64,000 nt of DNA from an uncultured Cellvibrionales bacterium. Lineage in GTDB: Bacteria; Pseudomonadota; Gammaproteobacteria; Pseudomonadales; GM7GCV1. The DNA lies in contig CAJXYP010000012.1 in the NCBI GenBank assembly GCA_913063225.1, positions 27,331 through 91,330 on the forward strand, in the 5' to 3' direction. How positions within the stretch are numbered: position 1 is the stretch's first letter; every line of letters begins with the position of its first letter. Under the pieces are notes generated by a model, which saw only the letters and a program-made list of their open reading frames with translations, searched no databases and was not told where the DNA came from. Below are positions 34,265 to 43,361 of this stretch, one piece after another. Position numbers and translations under genes: made by a program.

Positions 34265-34750
34265 TTAGTCTTCGGTATTAACCCAAACCATAATTAACAT
34301 AGCGGTGGCAAAGGTTCTAAAGGCTTCTTGCAAAGTATTTACGTTGGGATTTTGCCAAAGCATAAACCACTCCTGACATATCACTCCAAAAGCAATTAGA
34401 TAGAAACAGGCGACAATGCTTAGACCCGTAACGGCGGTAGATTTTGCCGCGTTGAAATCTGAGGCGGAAGATCTAGCCGACCAGAGCTTGAATGCTCCTA
34501 GTAGTAGAACAACGCCAGAGGTCAACTCTGTCAATATAATCGCGATAGCACCCAGCCAGATAATCATCGGGCTTTCGATAGCACGCCAGCTCTGCATAGG
34601 GTCACCAAATGTGTCCTGCATACCGACCGCCATCGCAACGGGAGCAAAAGTGCCCTGCGGGCTAAGCGCGTTATTCATTCCAGCTAGTAGCATTAACAAA
34701 CCCAAACCAGCTACCAAAGCCACCTTACCTATTTTGTTATTCACTTTCAT
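34265..34750 (-). CDS. DUF2165-family membrane protein
   Basis: A 161-residue integral membrane protein with four hydrophobic segments. The start M-K-V-N-N-K-I-G-K has GGGAGTAGAT directly upstream. A longer frame from 34867 overlaps the YCII gene and adds a basic, signal-less tail. The F-G-D-P-M-Q-S-W-R-A-I loop and C-Q-E-W-F-M-L-W-Q segment are typical of DUF2165 proteins. Function unknown. It is the last gene of the minus-strand unit following the YCII gene. Confidence 0.75.
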   Translation of the reverse strand: MKVNNKIGKVALVAGLGLLMLLAGMNNALSPQGTFAPVAMAVGMQDTFGDPMQSWRAIESPMIIWLGAIAIILTELTSGVVLLLGAFKLWSARSSASDFNAAKSTAVTGLSIVACFYLIAFGVICQEWFMLWQNPNVNTLQEAFRTFATAMLIMVWVNTED

Positions 34751-34797
34751 ATCTACTCCCAATTGATTGAAAAATCCCAACAATAAATCTCGGCTTA

Positions 34798-35196
34798 CTA
34801 GATTACTTCTCTGGCGCCGTTTGAATATGTAACTTTTAGCGTGATGGAACCTTCGTTTAGCAACCACGGCCGTACGCGGAATTTTCGCGCGCCGCTTTTA
34901 TGCATGGGATCATCAGAAGCTATTTGGTGCGCATGCTCTAGGGAGTCAGCACGAATAATGACCATTCCCTCGCCTTCCCACTCCTTGCAAGCATCGTCGG
35001 CCAAAGGCCCGGCAGCGAACATAACGCCGGTGCGCTCGAGCTCTAGTTGATAGGCAAGATGTTGTTTAAAGTTTGCAAAAATCGCATCCATACCGCCGAC
35101 AGGCTCGGTCTGGATTACGTAAAGCTGTTTAGCAAGCAGGCCCTTCTCTGTGACCTCGTCAATGTGCTGCTGCCAAGATGATTTTTCTTCGGCCAT
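34798..35196 (-). CDS. YCII-related domain protein
   Basis: A 132-residue cytoplasmic protein with a ferredoxin-like YCII fold: L-Y-V-I-Q-T-E-P, H-L-A-Y-Q-L-E-L-E-R-T-G-V-M-F-A-A-G-P-L and a late G-A-R-K-F-R-V-R-P-W. The H-L-x-Y...G-P-L pattern carries the His/Asp pair common in YciI. GGGGGAG precedes the start, inside a small CGACT/AGTCG hairpin (35209-35222). Its location 44 bp after the E2 gene suggests co-transcription with the dehydrogenase complex. Confidence 0.8.
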   Translation of the reverse strand: MAEEKSSWQQHIDEVTEKGLLAKQLYVIQTEPVGGMDAIFANFKQHLAYQLELERTGVMFAAGPLADDACKEWEGEGMVIIRADSLEHAHQIASDDPMHKSGARKFRVRPWLLNEGSITLKVTYSNGAREVI

Positions 35197-35240
35197 CTGG
35201 CGCTCCCCCGACTAATGAGTCGTAATTTTAGCTATGAATA

Positions 35241-36563
35241 TTAGACCTGTTTAGTCCAATCAGTTTGCTCAAGTATTTCTTTAATTCGTTTCATAAATGC
35301 AGCGGAATAAGCTCCGTCAAAGGCTCTGTGGTCAAAAGACTGGGCCAATATTCCGACGGGACGAATGGCAATAGAATCACCCTCCGCACTTTCAATTACT
35401 ACCGGACGTTTTTTGATGCCATCAGTAGACATTATGGCTACTTGCGGCTGACTAATAACCGGAGCGGTAATCAGAGTGCCGAAAGGACCCGAGTTAGACA
35501 GCGTATAGGTTGCGCCAGACATATCGTCAGGGCTGAGCTTGCCATCGCGAGCCTTAGTGCTCAGCTCTTTAATGGCTGCTGCAATCTGACCAACTGACTT
35601 ATTTGCGCAATCTTTAACAACCGGTACAACCAGTCCGTCGAAGTTCAGGTCAACTGCGATACCGAGGTTAATCAAACTGTGAAGACGGATGCCGTCTCCC
35701 TCTACGCTTGAATTTACCTTAGGAAACTCTGAAAGAGCCAAGGTGATAGCGCGGGAAATAAAGGGCAGATACGTTAAGGAATAGCCTTTGTCGGCTTTCC
35801 AAGCTGCGCCAACTTTCTTACGCGCAGCATCCACAGCGGTGTATTCAACTTCTACCGCTTGCAATACATGTGGGCTTGTCGCTTTTGACATGACCATATG
35901 GTCGCCAGTCATTTTGCGAATGCGATTGAACGGAATGTAGCTTCGGCTATCGCCAGCAATTGCCGCTGGAGCTGCAACCGGTGCAGGTACTGAAGCAGCA
36001 ACCGGTGCCGGTGCGGCAACAGGTGCGGCTGCTCCGCCATTATCAATGAATTCAATCACATCATTTCTGGTAATCCGACCACCCTTGCCCGTACCGGTGA
36101 CTGAAGATAGATCTAGACCATGCTCTGCCACCAAACGGCGTACCGCTGGAGAAAGCATTGCCGAAGGCTGTGCAGCCAAAGGATTATCAGATTGTGATGC
36201 GCTGGTAGCAGAACTCGCTGGCCCTTGGGCAGGTGCAGGCTCTGGAGCGGGTGCGGGTGCGGGTGCGGCGACAGCGGCTGGCGCTGCAGGAGCTTCAGCT
36301 TTAGCAGCTGGAGCCGCTTGCGCTTCTTCACCATCAACGGCAATAACGCATATAACTACGCCTACGTCGCCTACGTCGCCCTCTTTAATGTTAATTGCAG
36401 TAATAACTCCATCTGCTGGAGCCGGAACCTCAATAGCGGCTTTATCGGTTTCGACATCGAGAAGAGTCTCGTTTTTCTTAACCGCATCACCAACTTTTTT
36501 GTACCAAGCAGCGACCGTACCTTCGTTAACGGATTCGCCCATTTGGGGCATGATTACGTCCAC
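35241..36563 (-). CDS. pdhC: Dihydrolipoamide acyltransferase (E2) of a 2-oxoacid dehydrogenase complex
   Basis: Transfers the acyl group from E1 to CoA. The domain order is complete: lipoyl domain (1-80) with the lipoylated Lys41 in E-T-D-K-A-A-I-E-V-P; an Ala/Pro-rich linker; E1/E3-binding domain (about 138-174, S-P-A-V-R-R-L-V-A-E-H-G-L-D-L); a second linker; catalytic domain ending S-F-D-H-R-A-F-D-G with the active-site His near 412. The start is GTG with AGAGG upstream. The linkers are encoded by GC-rich GCN/GGT-type repeats. Pyruvate is the most likely substrate; acetoin or a branched 2-oxoacid is possible. Confidence 0.93.
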   Translation of the reverse strand: MDVIMPQMGESVNEGTVAAWYKKVGDAVKKNETLLDVETDKAAIEVPAPADGVITAINIKEGDVGDVGVVICVIAVDGEEAQAAPAAKAEAPAAPAAVAAPAPAPAPEPAPAQGPASSATSASQSDNPLAAQPSAMLSPAVRRLVAEHGLDLSSVTGTGKGGRITRNDVIEFIDNGGAAAPVAAPAPVAASVPAPVAAPAAIAGDSRSYIPFNRIRKMTGDHMVMSKATSPHVLQAVEVEYTAVDAARKKVGAAWKADKGYSLTYLPFISRAITLALSEFPKVNSSVEGDGIRLHSLINLGIAVDLNFDGLVVPVVKDCANKSVGQIAAAIKELSTKARDGKLSPDDMSGATYTLSNSGPFGTLITAPVISQPQVAIMSTDGIKKRPVVIESAEGDSIAIRPVGILAQSFDHRAFDGAYSAAFMKRIKEILEQTDWTKQV

Positions 36564-36607
36564 ATTAAACCTCTTTGTATAAGTGTAAAAATTGCATATA
36601 GACGCAA

Positions 36608-37582
36608 TTAATCCATTTGGCTTATGGTTTCTACAATACGATCAACACTCGGGATCATTATGTCTTCGAGTATATCTACCGACGCTAGCGGTATATGCGG
36701 TGTAGTGATTCGAGTAATTGGCGCATCAAGGTTCCAGAAAAGTTCTTCACTAACAATTGAAGAAATTTCTGCACCCCAGCCACAAAGTCTTGGATTCTCT
36801 TCAACAGTAACCAACCGGCCGGTTTTAGTTACTGACTCAAGAATAGTCTTTGTATCCAAGGGAACTAAAGTACGCAGATCGATTACCTCACAAGAGATGC
36901 CGTGTTCTGCCTGCAATCTTTCTGCCGCTTTAATCGCTTTGGGGACCATCGCTGCCAGTGCAACAACCGTTACGTCAGTGCCTTCAACTGGTGTAGCCGC
37001 CTGACCTAAAGGAATAACGTACTCGCCGTCAGGAACTTCGCACTTGTTGCCGTACAGAGACTTCTGTTCAAAGAACAGAACCGGATCTGGATCACGGATT
37101 GACGCAGCAAGTAGACCTTTTACGTCTGCGGCATTTGAGGGAGCAACTACCTTAATTCCAGGCACTGCCATTGCCCAATTCTCAATACTCTGTGAATGCT
37201 GCGCACCAAATCGAGCGCCACCACCATTTGCAGAGCGAATAACCAGAGGAGTTTCGTGCTGACCATTGGACATGTAACGCGCTTTCGCGATCTCGTTTAC
37301 AACGGTGTCCCAGCAAACTGCGAAGAAGTCAGAAAACATAATTTCTGCAATAGGTCGCAAGCCAGTCATAGCAGCACCCATACAGGCACCTAGAATCGCT
37401 TGCTCAGAAATTGGCGTATCGCGAACTCGCAAGGGGCCAAACTCTTCGTACAAACCGAGGGTGGCTTTAAATACACCTCCAGCAGCACCTACGTCTTCAC
37501 CTAAAAATAAAACACGATCATCCAATCGCATCTCTTGAGCCATCGCAGCTGCAACGGCTTCTCTATAACTTAATTGCGCCAT
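36608..37582 (-). CDS. pdhB: 2-oxoacid dehydrogenase E1 beta subunit
   Basis: A 324-residue partner of E1 alpha forming the thiamine-diphosphate site. R-V-R-D-T-P-I-S-E-Q-A-I-L-G-A-C-M-G-A-A-M-T-G-L-R-P holds the Glu that activates the thiazolium ring. V-I-D-L-R-T-L-V-P-L-D and P-H-I-P-L-A are typical of the C-terminal transketolase domain. GGAGG lies six bases before the ATG. The gene overlaps E1 alpha by 13 bp (coupled translation) and precedes E2 by 44 bp. Confidence 0.94.
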   Translation of the reverse strand: MAQLSYREAVAAAMAQEMRLDDRVLFLGEDVGAAGGVFKATLGLYEEFGPLRVRDTPISEQAILGACMGAAMTGLRPIAEIMFSDFFAVCWDTVVNEIAKARYMSNGQHETPLVIRSANGGGARFGAQHSQSIENWAMAVPGIKVVAPSNAADVKGLLAASIRDPDPVLFFEQKSLYGNKCEVPDGEYVIPLGQAATPVEGTDVTVVALAAMVPKAIKAAERLQAEHGISCEVIDLRTLVPLDTKTILESVTKTGRLVTVEENPRLCGWGAEISSIVSEELFWNLDAPITRITTPHIPLASVDILEDIMIPSVDRIVETISQMD

Positions 37583-38595
37583 TCAGCACCTCCATCAGCC
37601 CAAACATCGGTATATGCAATCTCCTTGGGAGGAGGACCACTTTGTTTCGCTTCTTCCGTAGCAAAATCGACCATCTCTTCAGTGTTGGCATCGATCTTAG
37701 CCAACTCGGCTTCTTCAATACCTTCGGCAAGCAGTTTGGCGCGATAGTTATATAGCGGGTCTCGATTGTCTTTCCATTCTGCTACTTCTTCAGCAGGGCG
37801 GTACTTACCAGGATCTGCACGTGAGTGTCCATGATGGCGATAGGTGAGAGCCTCAATCAAAGTTGGACCGCCGCCTTTTCGCGCTTTTTCAATCGCTGTC
37901 ATGGCAGTTTCATACATAACTTCAACATCGTTGCCATCGACCAAAATAGGCTCTAGGCCATAGGCAGATGCTCTGTCAGCCGCGGGATTTTCAACAGCGG
38001 TTACATCGCCAATAGCGGTGTATTCCATGTATTGATTATTTTCACAAATATAGACGACGGGCAATTCCCAAACTTTTGCAAAGTTGAGCGCCTCGTGGAA
38101 GGTACCGATATTTGTAGTGCCATCACCAAAGAAGCAGCAAGCTACTTGTTCCGTGCCTCTATACTGAGCTGACCAGGCAGCTCCGGCAGCGATTGGCATA
38201 TGAGCCCCAATAATTGCGTAGGAACCCATAGCTCCTTTGCTGGTATCCGTAATATGCATCGAACCGCCTTTACCACGCAGCTGACCAATATCACGGCCCA
38301 TCAACTCGCCAAGAATGGAAGTCATGGACACACCGCGAACGTAGTTGTGATTGTGTCCACGGTAAGTATTAAAGGTGTAGTCATCTTCGCGCATCGAGAA
38401 ACCAAAGGCGGCAGCGATAGCTTCCTGTCCTTGGCCCAAATGGGTAGTGCCCTTAACCAAATTCTCCATAAAAAGGTCATACGCACGCTCTTGCAGACCT
38501 CGGCACTCCGACATTAGTCGATAGAGATCGAGTTTCTGCGACTTATCGAGTTTATATTTACCAGCTGAACTGGCTTTTGCCTTTGCTGTTGTCAT
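37570..38595 (-). CDS. pdhA: 2-oxoacid dehydrogenase E1 alpha subunit
   Basis: A 341-residue thiamine-diphosphate enzyme. The G-D-G-T-T-N-I-G...E-N-N segment is the ThDP/Mg motif. Y-R-G-H-N-H, R-G-K-G-G-S-M-H and Y-R-H-H-G-H-S are active-site and loop motifs. This pattern fits pyruvate and acetoin dehydrogenases better than branched-chain ones. First gene of the operon E1alpha-E1beta-E2-YCII-DUF2165. No E3 gene is present, so the complex must share dihydrolipoamide dehydrogenase encoded elsewhere. Confidence 0.93.
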   Translation of the reverse strand: MTTAKAKASSAGKYKLDKSQKLDLYRLMSECRGLQERAYDLFMENLVKGTTHLGQGQEAIAAAFGFSMREDDYTFNTYRGHNHNYVRGVSMTSILGELMGRDIGQLRGKGGSMHITDTSKGAMGSYAIIGAHMPIAAGAAWSAQYRGTEQVACCFFGDGTTNIGTFHEALNFAKVWELPVVYICENNQYMEYTAIGDVTAVENPAADRASAYGLEPILVDGNDVEVMYETAMTAIEKARKGGGPTLIEALTYRHHGHSRADPGKYRPAEEVAEWKDNRDPLYNYRAKLLAEGIEEAELAKIDANTEEMVDFATEEAKQSGPPPKEIAYTDVWADGGAEWRN

Positions 38596-38742
38596 AGTCT
38601 CATTGGTTTCCGTATATATATGGCGGCATTAGAACACGCCCTAGTTATCATTGCGGTCAAGCATAATATCGCAATTTTTATGTTAAAGGCAATAATTTCG
38701 ATATTTCTATATTTACCTTAGTTAGTGCTAAGCATTGTAATC

Positions 38743-39129
38743 TCAACCTACTACATATGCTCCGGGGCCGTTGGCCGCCAACATCAACAAACCACCAAGA
38801 ACTGCGTAGTTCGCCAAAGCCAACCTACTACTCTCTAGTTTAGCCTGACGCGTAGGCCGATTCCAAAAGTCGTGTATCCAAAGTGTTACGCAAAGCATGA
38901 AACCTGCCAGCAGGAACGCAGACGGCGAAGTATAGATACCCAAGATAATACCCAGACCTGCAAAAAAGTGCAGAGGTATTACCGCCATCAAACAGACATT
39001 GGAATATGGCAATTTCGCCTTGCGAAACTCTTCTCTCGCTTCGCCGAAAAAGATGATTTTATCTATTCCACTTACAAGAAAAACCGCACCTAAAAGAATG
39101 CGCGCAAAAAGTACTATCAGGTCATCCAT
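38743..39129 (-). CDS. DoxX-family membrane protein
   Basis: A 128-residue inner-membrane protein with four hydrophobic segments. F-A-R-I-L-L-G-A-V-F-L-V-S-G-I-D-K-I and P-L-H-F-F-A-G-L-G-I-I-L-G are DoxX/SURF4-type motifs. F-W-N-R-P is the usual loop. Function in this branch is unknown, with links to redox homeostasis in other bacteria. It lies between the M24 gene (behind a strong terminator) and the E1 alpha gene. Confidence 0.82.
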   Translation of the reverse strand: MDDLIVLFARILLGAVFLVSGIDKIIFFGEAREEFRKAKLPYSNVCLMAVIPLHFFAGLGIILGIYTSPSAFLLAGFMLCVTLWIHDFWNRPTRQAKLESSRLALANYAVLGGLLMLAANGPGAYVVG

Positions 39130-39186
39130 CTATTTATTACTCAGATTGGAATAGGTACTTGAACTACTTAGCTCACCCATAGGACG

Positions 39187-39216
39187 AAAAAGGGCAACCT
39201 CTTGGTCGCCCTTTTT
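39187..39216 (-). terminator. Intrinsic terminator after the M24-family gene
   Basis: AAAAAGGGC and GCCCTTTTT form a 9-bp stem that extends inward through ACC/GGT past one mismatch. The minus-strand 3' arm ends in TTTTT. It starts three bases after the M24 stop codon and separates that gene from DoxX. The symmetry would also stop plus-strand transcription. Confidence 0.85.
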
Positions 39217-39218
39217 GC

Positions 39219-40472
39219 CTATTTGAGATATGGCATACCACAGCCGATAACCAAGTCATTCGGGAACTTAGTTATTACCTCGATACCTGTATTGGTCACA
39301 ACAAGCATATCTTCCAGGCGTATACCGTCACGGCCATCCTCTGAACCAGCGTAGGTCTCGAGCGCCAGACACATACCAGGCTCTAGCTCAACAGGGTTCT
39401 CAATGCTGTAGGCGCGAGAAATAATTGGGAATTCCCAAAGTCCAACACCCACACCGTGGCCATATTGAAGCCCAAATATTTCGTGCTCGTTAAGCGCACC
39501 CATCTCACGATAGTCAGGCCAACGTGTTACAACGTCTGCCGTGGTGGCACCTGGTTTCACAGCATCAATACCACCCATTTGGATCTCATGACAACGTGCA
39601 TGACAGTCTTTCTGAGATTGAGATGGCTCGCCTACTACGAAACAACGATATACACAGGTGTGATAGCCATTGTAGAGACATACCACGTCCATAAAGATAA
39701 CGTCACCTGGCTGAAGCAAGCGATCTGAACTCAAATGCGGATGAGGATTGGTTCGGTTACCCGAGGTCACCTGAACATTATGAACCCACTGCGCGCCAAG
39801 GCGATGCATTTCATGTGAGGCCACTGCTTGAAGATCATTTTCTTTTGCGCCGGGACGAATTTCCATGGCAATTCTATGGAAGGCTGCATCAACGATCGCA
39901 GTAGCATGTTTCAGCAGAGCAATTTCGTCCTGGTTTTTAATGGCACGAGCGTACTGCATGACTTCCATACCATCGACTAGGTTGTAGCCATTAGACTGCA
40001 GCGCCATCATCGTTTGCGCTTCAATTACGTCGACGCCGATACGGACTTTACTCTTATCCAATCCAAAGTTATCCAAAACCATATCCAGATCTTTGATAAA
40101 TCCTTTAGTTGGCTCCCACTCTTTAGGAAGCGCGCCGTACATGGTCCCGTGCGCAGGGAATGTATAGTCTGCTACCCAAGGGCAGTTTAGCTTCTCACTA
40201 GCAACCTCTGAACCAAATCCAAAGATATGGGCAGGACCATTGCGAGGAATAATCGCATAGCGACCCATGTTATCGATTTCTGGTGAACAAACCGCTGTTG
40301 AGGTCGAGTAACGCTTGTTACAGGTATCAAATAACAGCAGGCAATCAACTTCAAAGACATCCATATACTTCTTTATTCGAGCAGTTCGATGCTCGCGCAT
40401 ACGATCCATGTCCATACGTTGCTCGTAATCGACCTGCATCATGCCTTGTGTGCCGCGTCTAAATTCTGTCAT
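39219..40472 (-). CDS. M24 (creatinase/prolidase-fold) protein with altered metal site
   Basis: A 417-residue pita-bread-fold protein, CTAGGAGAA before the ATG. The N-terminal half (M-R-E-H-R-T-A-R-I-K...L-L-L-F-D) and S-G-N-R-T-N-P-H resemble the branch of M24 that includes the DMSP lyase DddP. Metal ligands expected are D, D, H, E, E. The first Asp (F-M-D-V-V), the His (Y-G-H-G-V-G-V-G) and both Glu (A-L-E-T, R-L-E-D) are present. At the position of the second Asp, 11 residues after the first, there is Cys (Y-H-T-C-V-Y-R). A true peptidase is therefore doubtful; a lyase or amidinohydrolase-like activity is possible. Neighbours suggest a role in a small-molecule pathway. Confidence 0.8.
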   Translation of the reverse strand: MTEFRRGTQGMMQVDYEQRMDMDRMREHRTARIKKYMDVFEVDCLLLFDTCNKRYSTSTAVCSPEIDNMGRYAIIPRNGPAHIFGFGSEVASEKLNCPWVADYTFPAHGTMYGALPKEWEPTKGFIKDLDMVLDNFGLDKSKVRIGVDVIEAQTMMALQSNGYNLVDGMEVMQYARAIKNQDEIALLKHATAIVDAAFHRIAMEIRPGAKENDLQAVASHEMHRLGAQWVHNVQVTSGNRTNPHPHLSSDRLLQPGDVIFMDVVCLYNGYHTCVYRCFVVGEPSQSQKDCHARCHEIQMGGIDAVKPGATTADVVTRWPDYREMGALNEHEIFGLQYGHGVGVGLWEFPIISRAYSIENPVELEPGMCLALETYAGSEDGRDGIRLEDMLVVTNTGIEVITKFPNDLVIGCGMPYLK

Positions 40473-40528
40473 TACTTTATTCTCCTAGCTCCAGAAAATT
40501 TTCCGGAATTTCCAAATTAGATAAATAG

Positions 40529-41548
40529 TTAAACTTTTACTACCTGATGTGCGGCTGCTGACTTAACGATCGCTTCGGTCACAGCAGAGCCATGCACCAT
40601 CTCCTCAGGAGATATGAGGTACGGTTTGCCACCTTCGGCAGCGACAGCAAATCCTTCAAGAGCAGCGTTTACTACGTCAAATTCTGCAGCACTCCATACT
40701 TCGGCAGGCCCTTTGACCGGCTTGAAAGTACAGTTGCTAAACAATTTCATACGCCTTTCTTCCGATGGAGCACCGGCAATATGAGTCATGCCTTCTAGCT
40801 TAACAAAGCCCTTAGATCCGTATACCTGGAAGTTAAATCCACCGCCAGTAGCCGTCATAGTTCCCAGGTAGCCAGAGCATCCATCTTTCATGCGGAACAG
40901 AATAGAAGTCGTATCATCTGCTTCCACTTCAATCGCGCGACGGAAGCTTTGTGCATAGACCTCATCGATCTCACCAACCATATCGATCATGCCATCAATT
41001 GCGTGAACACCCATTGGCGTTAATCCACCACAAGGGGTTTCTGATGTATCCGCACGCCAGGCACCCGGCTTTAAGTAAAGCGCGTTTGGAAACGTCATAG
41101 TCGCTTCGATATGCAATATTGTGCCCAAATCACCGCTATCAATTTTTTCTTTAAGCGCAACCATCTCAGGATGGAAACGTCGGCTGTAGCCCACGCCTAG
41201 AGTCAAACCAGCTTCTGCAGCTGCATCCATTGCATCCTGTGCACCCTGTCCATCCAAAGAAAATGGCTTTTCACAAAATACGTGCTTGCCTGCTTTAATA
41301 GCAGCCAAGGTTTGGGGTACATGCTGGGAGTTTGGAGTTACCAGAACAACCGCATCAATATCGGGATCGTCAAGAATAGCTTCATAGCTCTCCTTGAGCT
41401 CCATATCGTATTGCTTACAAAACTCTTGCGCTTCCTCAGAAAGCGATCTTGTGGTGGCCGCAACAAATTTTATTTTGTCACTGCCCTGAACCGCCTCAAC
41501 CTGAGTTTTACCCCACCACCCGAGACCTACAATTGCTGCTCTAATCAT
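40529..41548 (-). CDS. Gfo/Idh/MocA-family oxidoreductase
   Basis: NAD(P)-dependent dehydrogenase of 339 residues. The Rossmann motif is G-L-G-W-W-G at the N-terminus. V-T-P-N-S-Q-H and G-K-H-V-F-C-E-K-P-F-S carry the conserved E-K-P lysine. G-G-L-T-P-M-G-V-H-A-I-D contains the catalytic-region His and Asp. AGGAGAGAGGA precedes the ATG. It follows the M24 gene's orientation with a 56-bp gap, so the two could convert one substrate in sequence. Substrate unknown, often a polyol or sugar derivative in this family. Confidence 0.9.
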   Translation of the reverse strand: MIRAAIVGLGWWGKTQVEAVQGSDKIKFVAATTRSLSEEAQEFCKQYDMELKESYEAILDDPDIDAVVLVTPNSQHVPQTLAAIKAGKHVFCEKPFSLDGQGAQDAMDAAAEAGLTLGVGYSRRFHPEMVALKEKIDSGDLGTILHIEATMTFPNALYLKPGAWRADTSETPCGGLTPMGVHAIDGMIDMVGEIDEVYAQSFRRAIEVEADDTTSILFRMKDGCSGYLGTMTATGGGFNFQVYGSKGFVKLEGMTHIAGAPSEERRMKLFSNCTFKPVKGPAEVWSAAEFDVVNAALEGFAVAAEGGKPYLISPEEMVHGSAVTEAIVKSAAAHQVVKV

Positions 41549-41728
41549 TCCTCTCTCCTGAATCTAGAAAATTTGCACTTCAATTAATAATTTCGACAAA
41601 AACTAATTTTTTCACATATATTCGATTGTTACAACCTTGGGCAGGCAACCTAAGTCAGATCGCTCATTCGCTCCTCGCCCACCCCCCTTTCCTTCTCTAC
41701 ATACAAAAGACCCAAGGGCCTAAGACAC

Positions 41729-41761
41729 AAAAAGATCGCCTGAGAATCAGGCGATCTTTTT
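41729..41761 (-). terminator. Perfect 15-bp intrinsic terminator after the MFS gene
   Basis: AAAAAGATCGCCTGA and TCAGGCGATCTTTTT pair without mismatch around a GAA loop. It lies 30 bp after the MFS stop codon. It works equally well on both strands but no plus-strand gene precedes it. Confidence 0.92.
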
Positions 41762-41790
41762 AATTGAGCGTAATCTTGTAAAAAATTACT

Positions 41791-43053
41791 TTACTTAGAA
41801 AAATCGCCTTCTCTTATAAAGAGCGCCAGTATTGCGATGACTACGCAGAGGCCCGAGATTTGAACTTGACCAGCGAAGGCCCAACCATAGCTCTCAATAA
41901 GAGTACCCATGCATAACCCAGCTATAGAAGCTCCGCCATAAACGCTAGTCACAAACAGACCGGCACCTTTACCAGTCATGCTGCGCTTAAGCGACTTAAC
42001 GTGACCACCTGCAAGATTGGTATAAACAACGGCCGCTCCAAATACACCAACCCCTGTGGCTAGTATTCTGTAGACAAATTCGCTGTAATTCTCGTTATAG
42101 AGAAATAACGTTACTCCGCCGAGAAGTAGACAGCTCACAAAGAGAACAGATTTGGTCGTAAACTTGTCGCCCAGCTTGCCTCCGTAGTAGGAGGTCAGAC
42201 CACCGATACCAAACCACAGTACAACTGTACCCACTTGAGTTGCGCTTAATTCGACAACAGTCCGCAGGAACGAGGGATAACTGCCTAGGTATCCGTAGAT
42301 CACCATGCCATAAAGCCCACTCATTAATATAAGCAGCTTAGTGTTGAAGTTATTCCAGGAGTCCGCACCTCCGCTGTCCTGAATTACCTTTTTGGGAGCC
42401 TGTACCTCACTAAACCAAGGCTTAATAAAGAAAAACACCGCGAACACAAGCGCTAAACCAATAGCGCCAAAAATATACATGGGCGCATGCCAAGCCGAAT
42501 CTCCCAAAGTCTCATAATAGCCGTCTCGCAGCACACCAGGAATCCAGTGGCCAAAAATTGAGCCCAGCCCAAAACTAAGATTCACGATGCCCAGAGCAGC
42601 AGTACGGTTCTTGTGAAAGTAGCTAGTGGAGAGAGAGAACAGCGAGGTAGCCAAGCAGCCCATACCTACGCCCTGTATCACAATAAAGACAAACATACTC
42701 TTAAAGCCCACGGCCTGAGTGAAGAGCAATGTTGAAAAAGACAGAAGAATCAGCCCCGCTAGCACAACAGACTTTCTTGAATATTTCTGAATCAGATGCC
42801 CCGCAGGCACCCCGGAAATACCCAAACCAAGGGTAAACATGGTGGCAAGGGTAATGGAGTCTCTAACAGTGAAACCCAGAGATCCGCGTATATCTACTGC
42901 CAACATACTGATAAGGAAGCGATCCGCCACCATCAATACATATATAAGCAGCAGTAAGCCAAACATCGCTAGGGCTACTTTCTTTTCTCCGGATAGTCCG
43001 ACATGTTCCTCCGGCGCTGCTGCCGGTTCGTTTGATTGATCTAAGTCACTCAT
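41791..43053 (-). CDS. MFS transporter
   Basis: A 420-residue inner-membrane carrier with about 12 hydrophobic segments and a soluble acidic Ala/Pro/Glu N-terminus. The start M-S-D-L-D-Q-S is preceded by CGGGGATT. A frame from 43128 adds 25 residues without a good site. V-A-D-R-F and G-H-L-I-Q-K-Y-S-R-K are the loop 2-3 motif region; R-K/R-S-M-T-G-K-G mark later loops. It sits between TRAP genes and the oxidoreductase, so it may export or import an intermediate of the same locus. The 233-bp gap upstream (43129-43361) shows no gene. Confidence 0.85.
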   Translation of the reverse strand: MSDLDQSNEPAAAPEEHVGLSGEKKVALAMFGLLLLIYVLMVADRFLISMLAVDIRGSLGFTVRDSITLATMFTLGLGISGVPAGHLIQKYSRKSVVLAGLILLSFSTLLFTQAVGFKSMFVFIVIQGVGMGCLATSLFSLSTSYFHKNRTAALGIVNLSFGLGSIFGHWIPGVLRDGYYETLGDSAWHAPMYIFGAIGLALVFAVFFFIKPWFSEVQAPKKVIQDSGGADSWNNFNTKLLILMSGLYGMVIYGYLGSYPSFLRTVVELSATQVGTVVLWFGIGGLTSYYGGKLGDKFTTKSVLFVSCLLLGGVTLFLYNENYSEFVYRILATGVGVFGAAVVYTNLAGGHVKSLKRSMTGKGAGLFVTSVYGGASIAGLCMGTLIESYGWAFAGQVQISGLCVVIAILALFIREGDFSK

Positions 43054-43361
43054 ATTGCTAAATCCCCGTTCAATTTTCGATCTTTTGTAGTTAGGTTTGC
43101 CTTCTAAGTATTCCAGTATGTCGCTCAATAACCGAGAGATATCCCCTGGAAATACGGAAAATCTGGCTGAATTGTGTCACCTTATAAAATTAGATGGAAG
43201 GAGAAACGAAGGATTTATTTCGAATATAAAGCCTTCATTTCTTTTTTAGCGATATTTTGGAAGTGCCCTTTCCCGAGAACCCATCTCAATCTAGCTGGCC
43301 AGCAGGGGCAAAGCTATGGGCAATCGAGCACAGACTGCGACCTCTCCCTAGATTGCTACCG

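Noticed and set aside
35209..35222. CGACT-AATG-AGTCG hairpin beside the YCII ribosome site
   Set aside because: A 5-bp stem is too small to claim translational control; noted only in the gene entry.
36000..36330. Long plus-strand frames and repeat-like GC-rich DNA in the E2 gene
   Set aside because: They are the complement of the Ala/Pro linker of E2, not a separate gene or mobile repeat.
43129..43361. Possible plus-strand gene upstream of the MFS gene
   Set aside because: The open frame runs deep into dctM on the opposite strand and has no family features or ribosome site.
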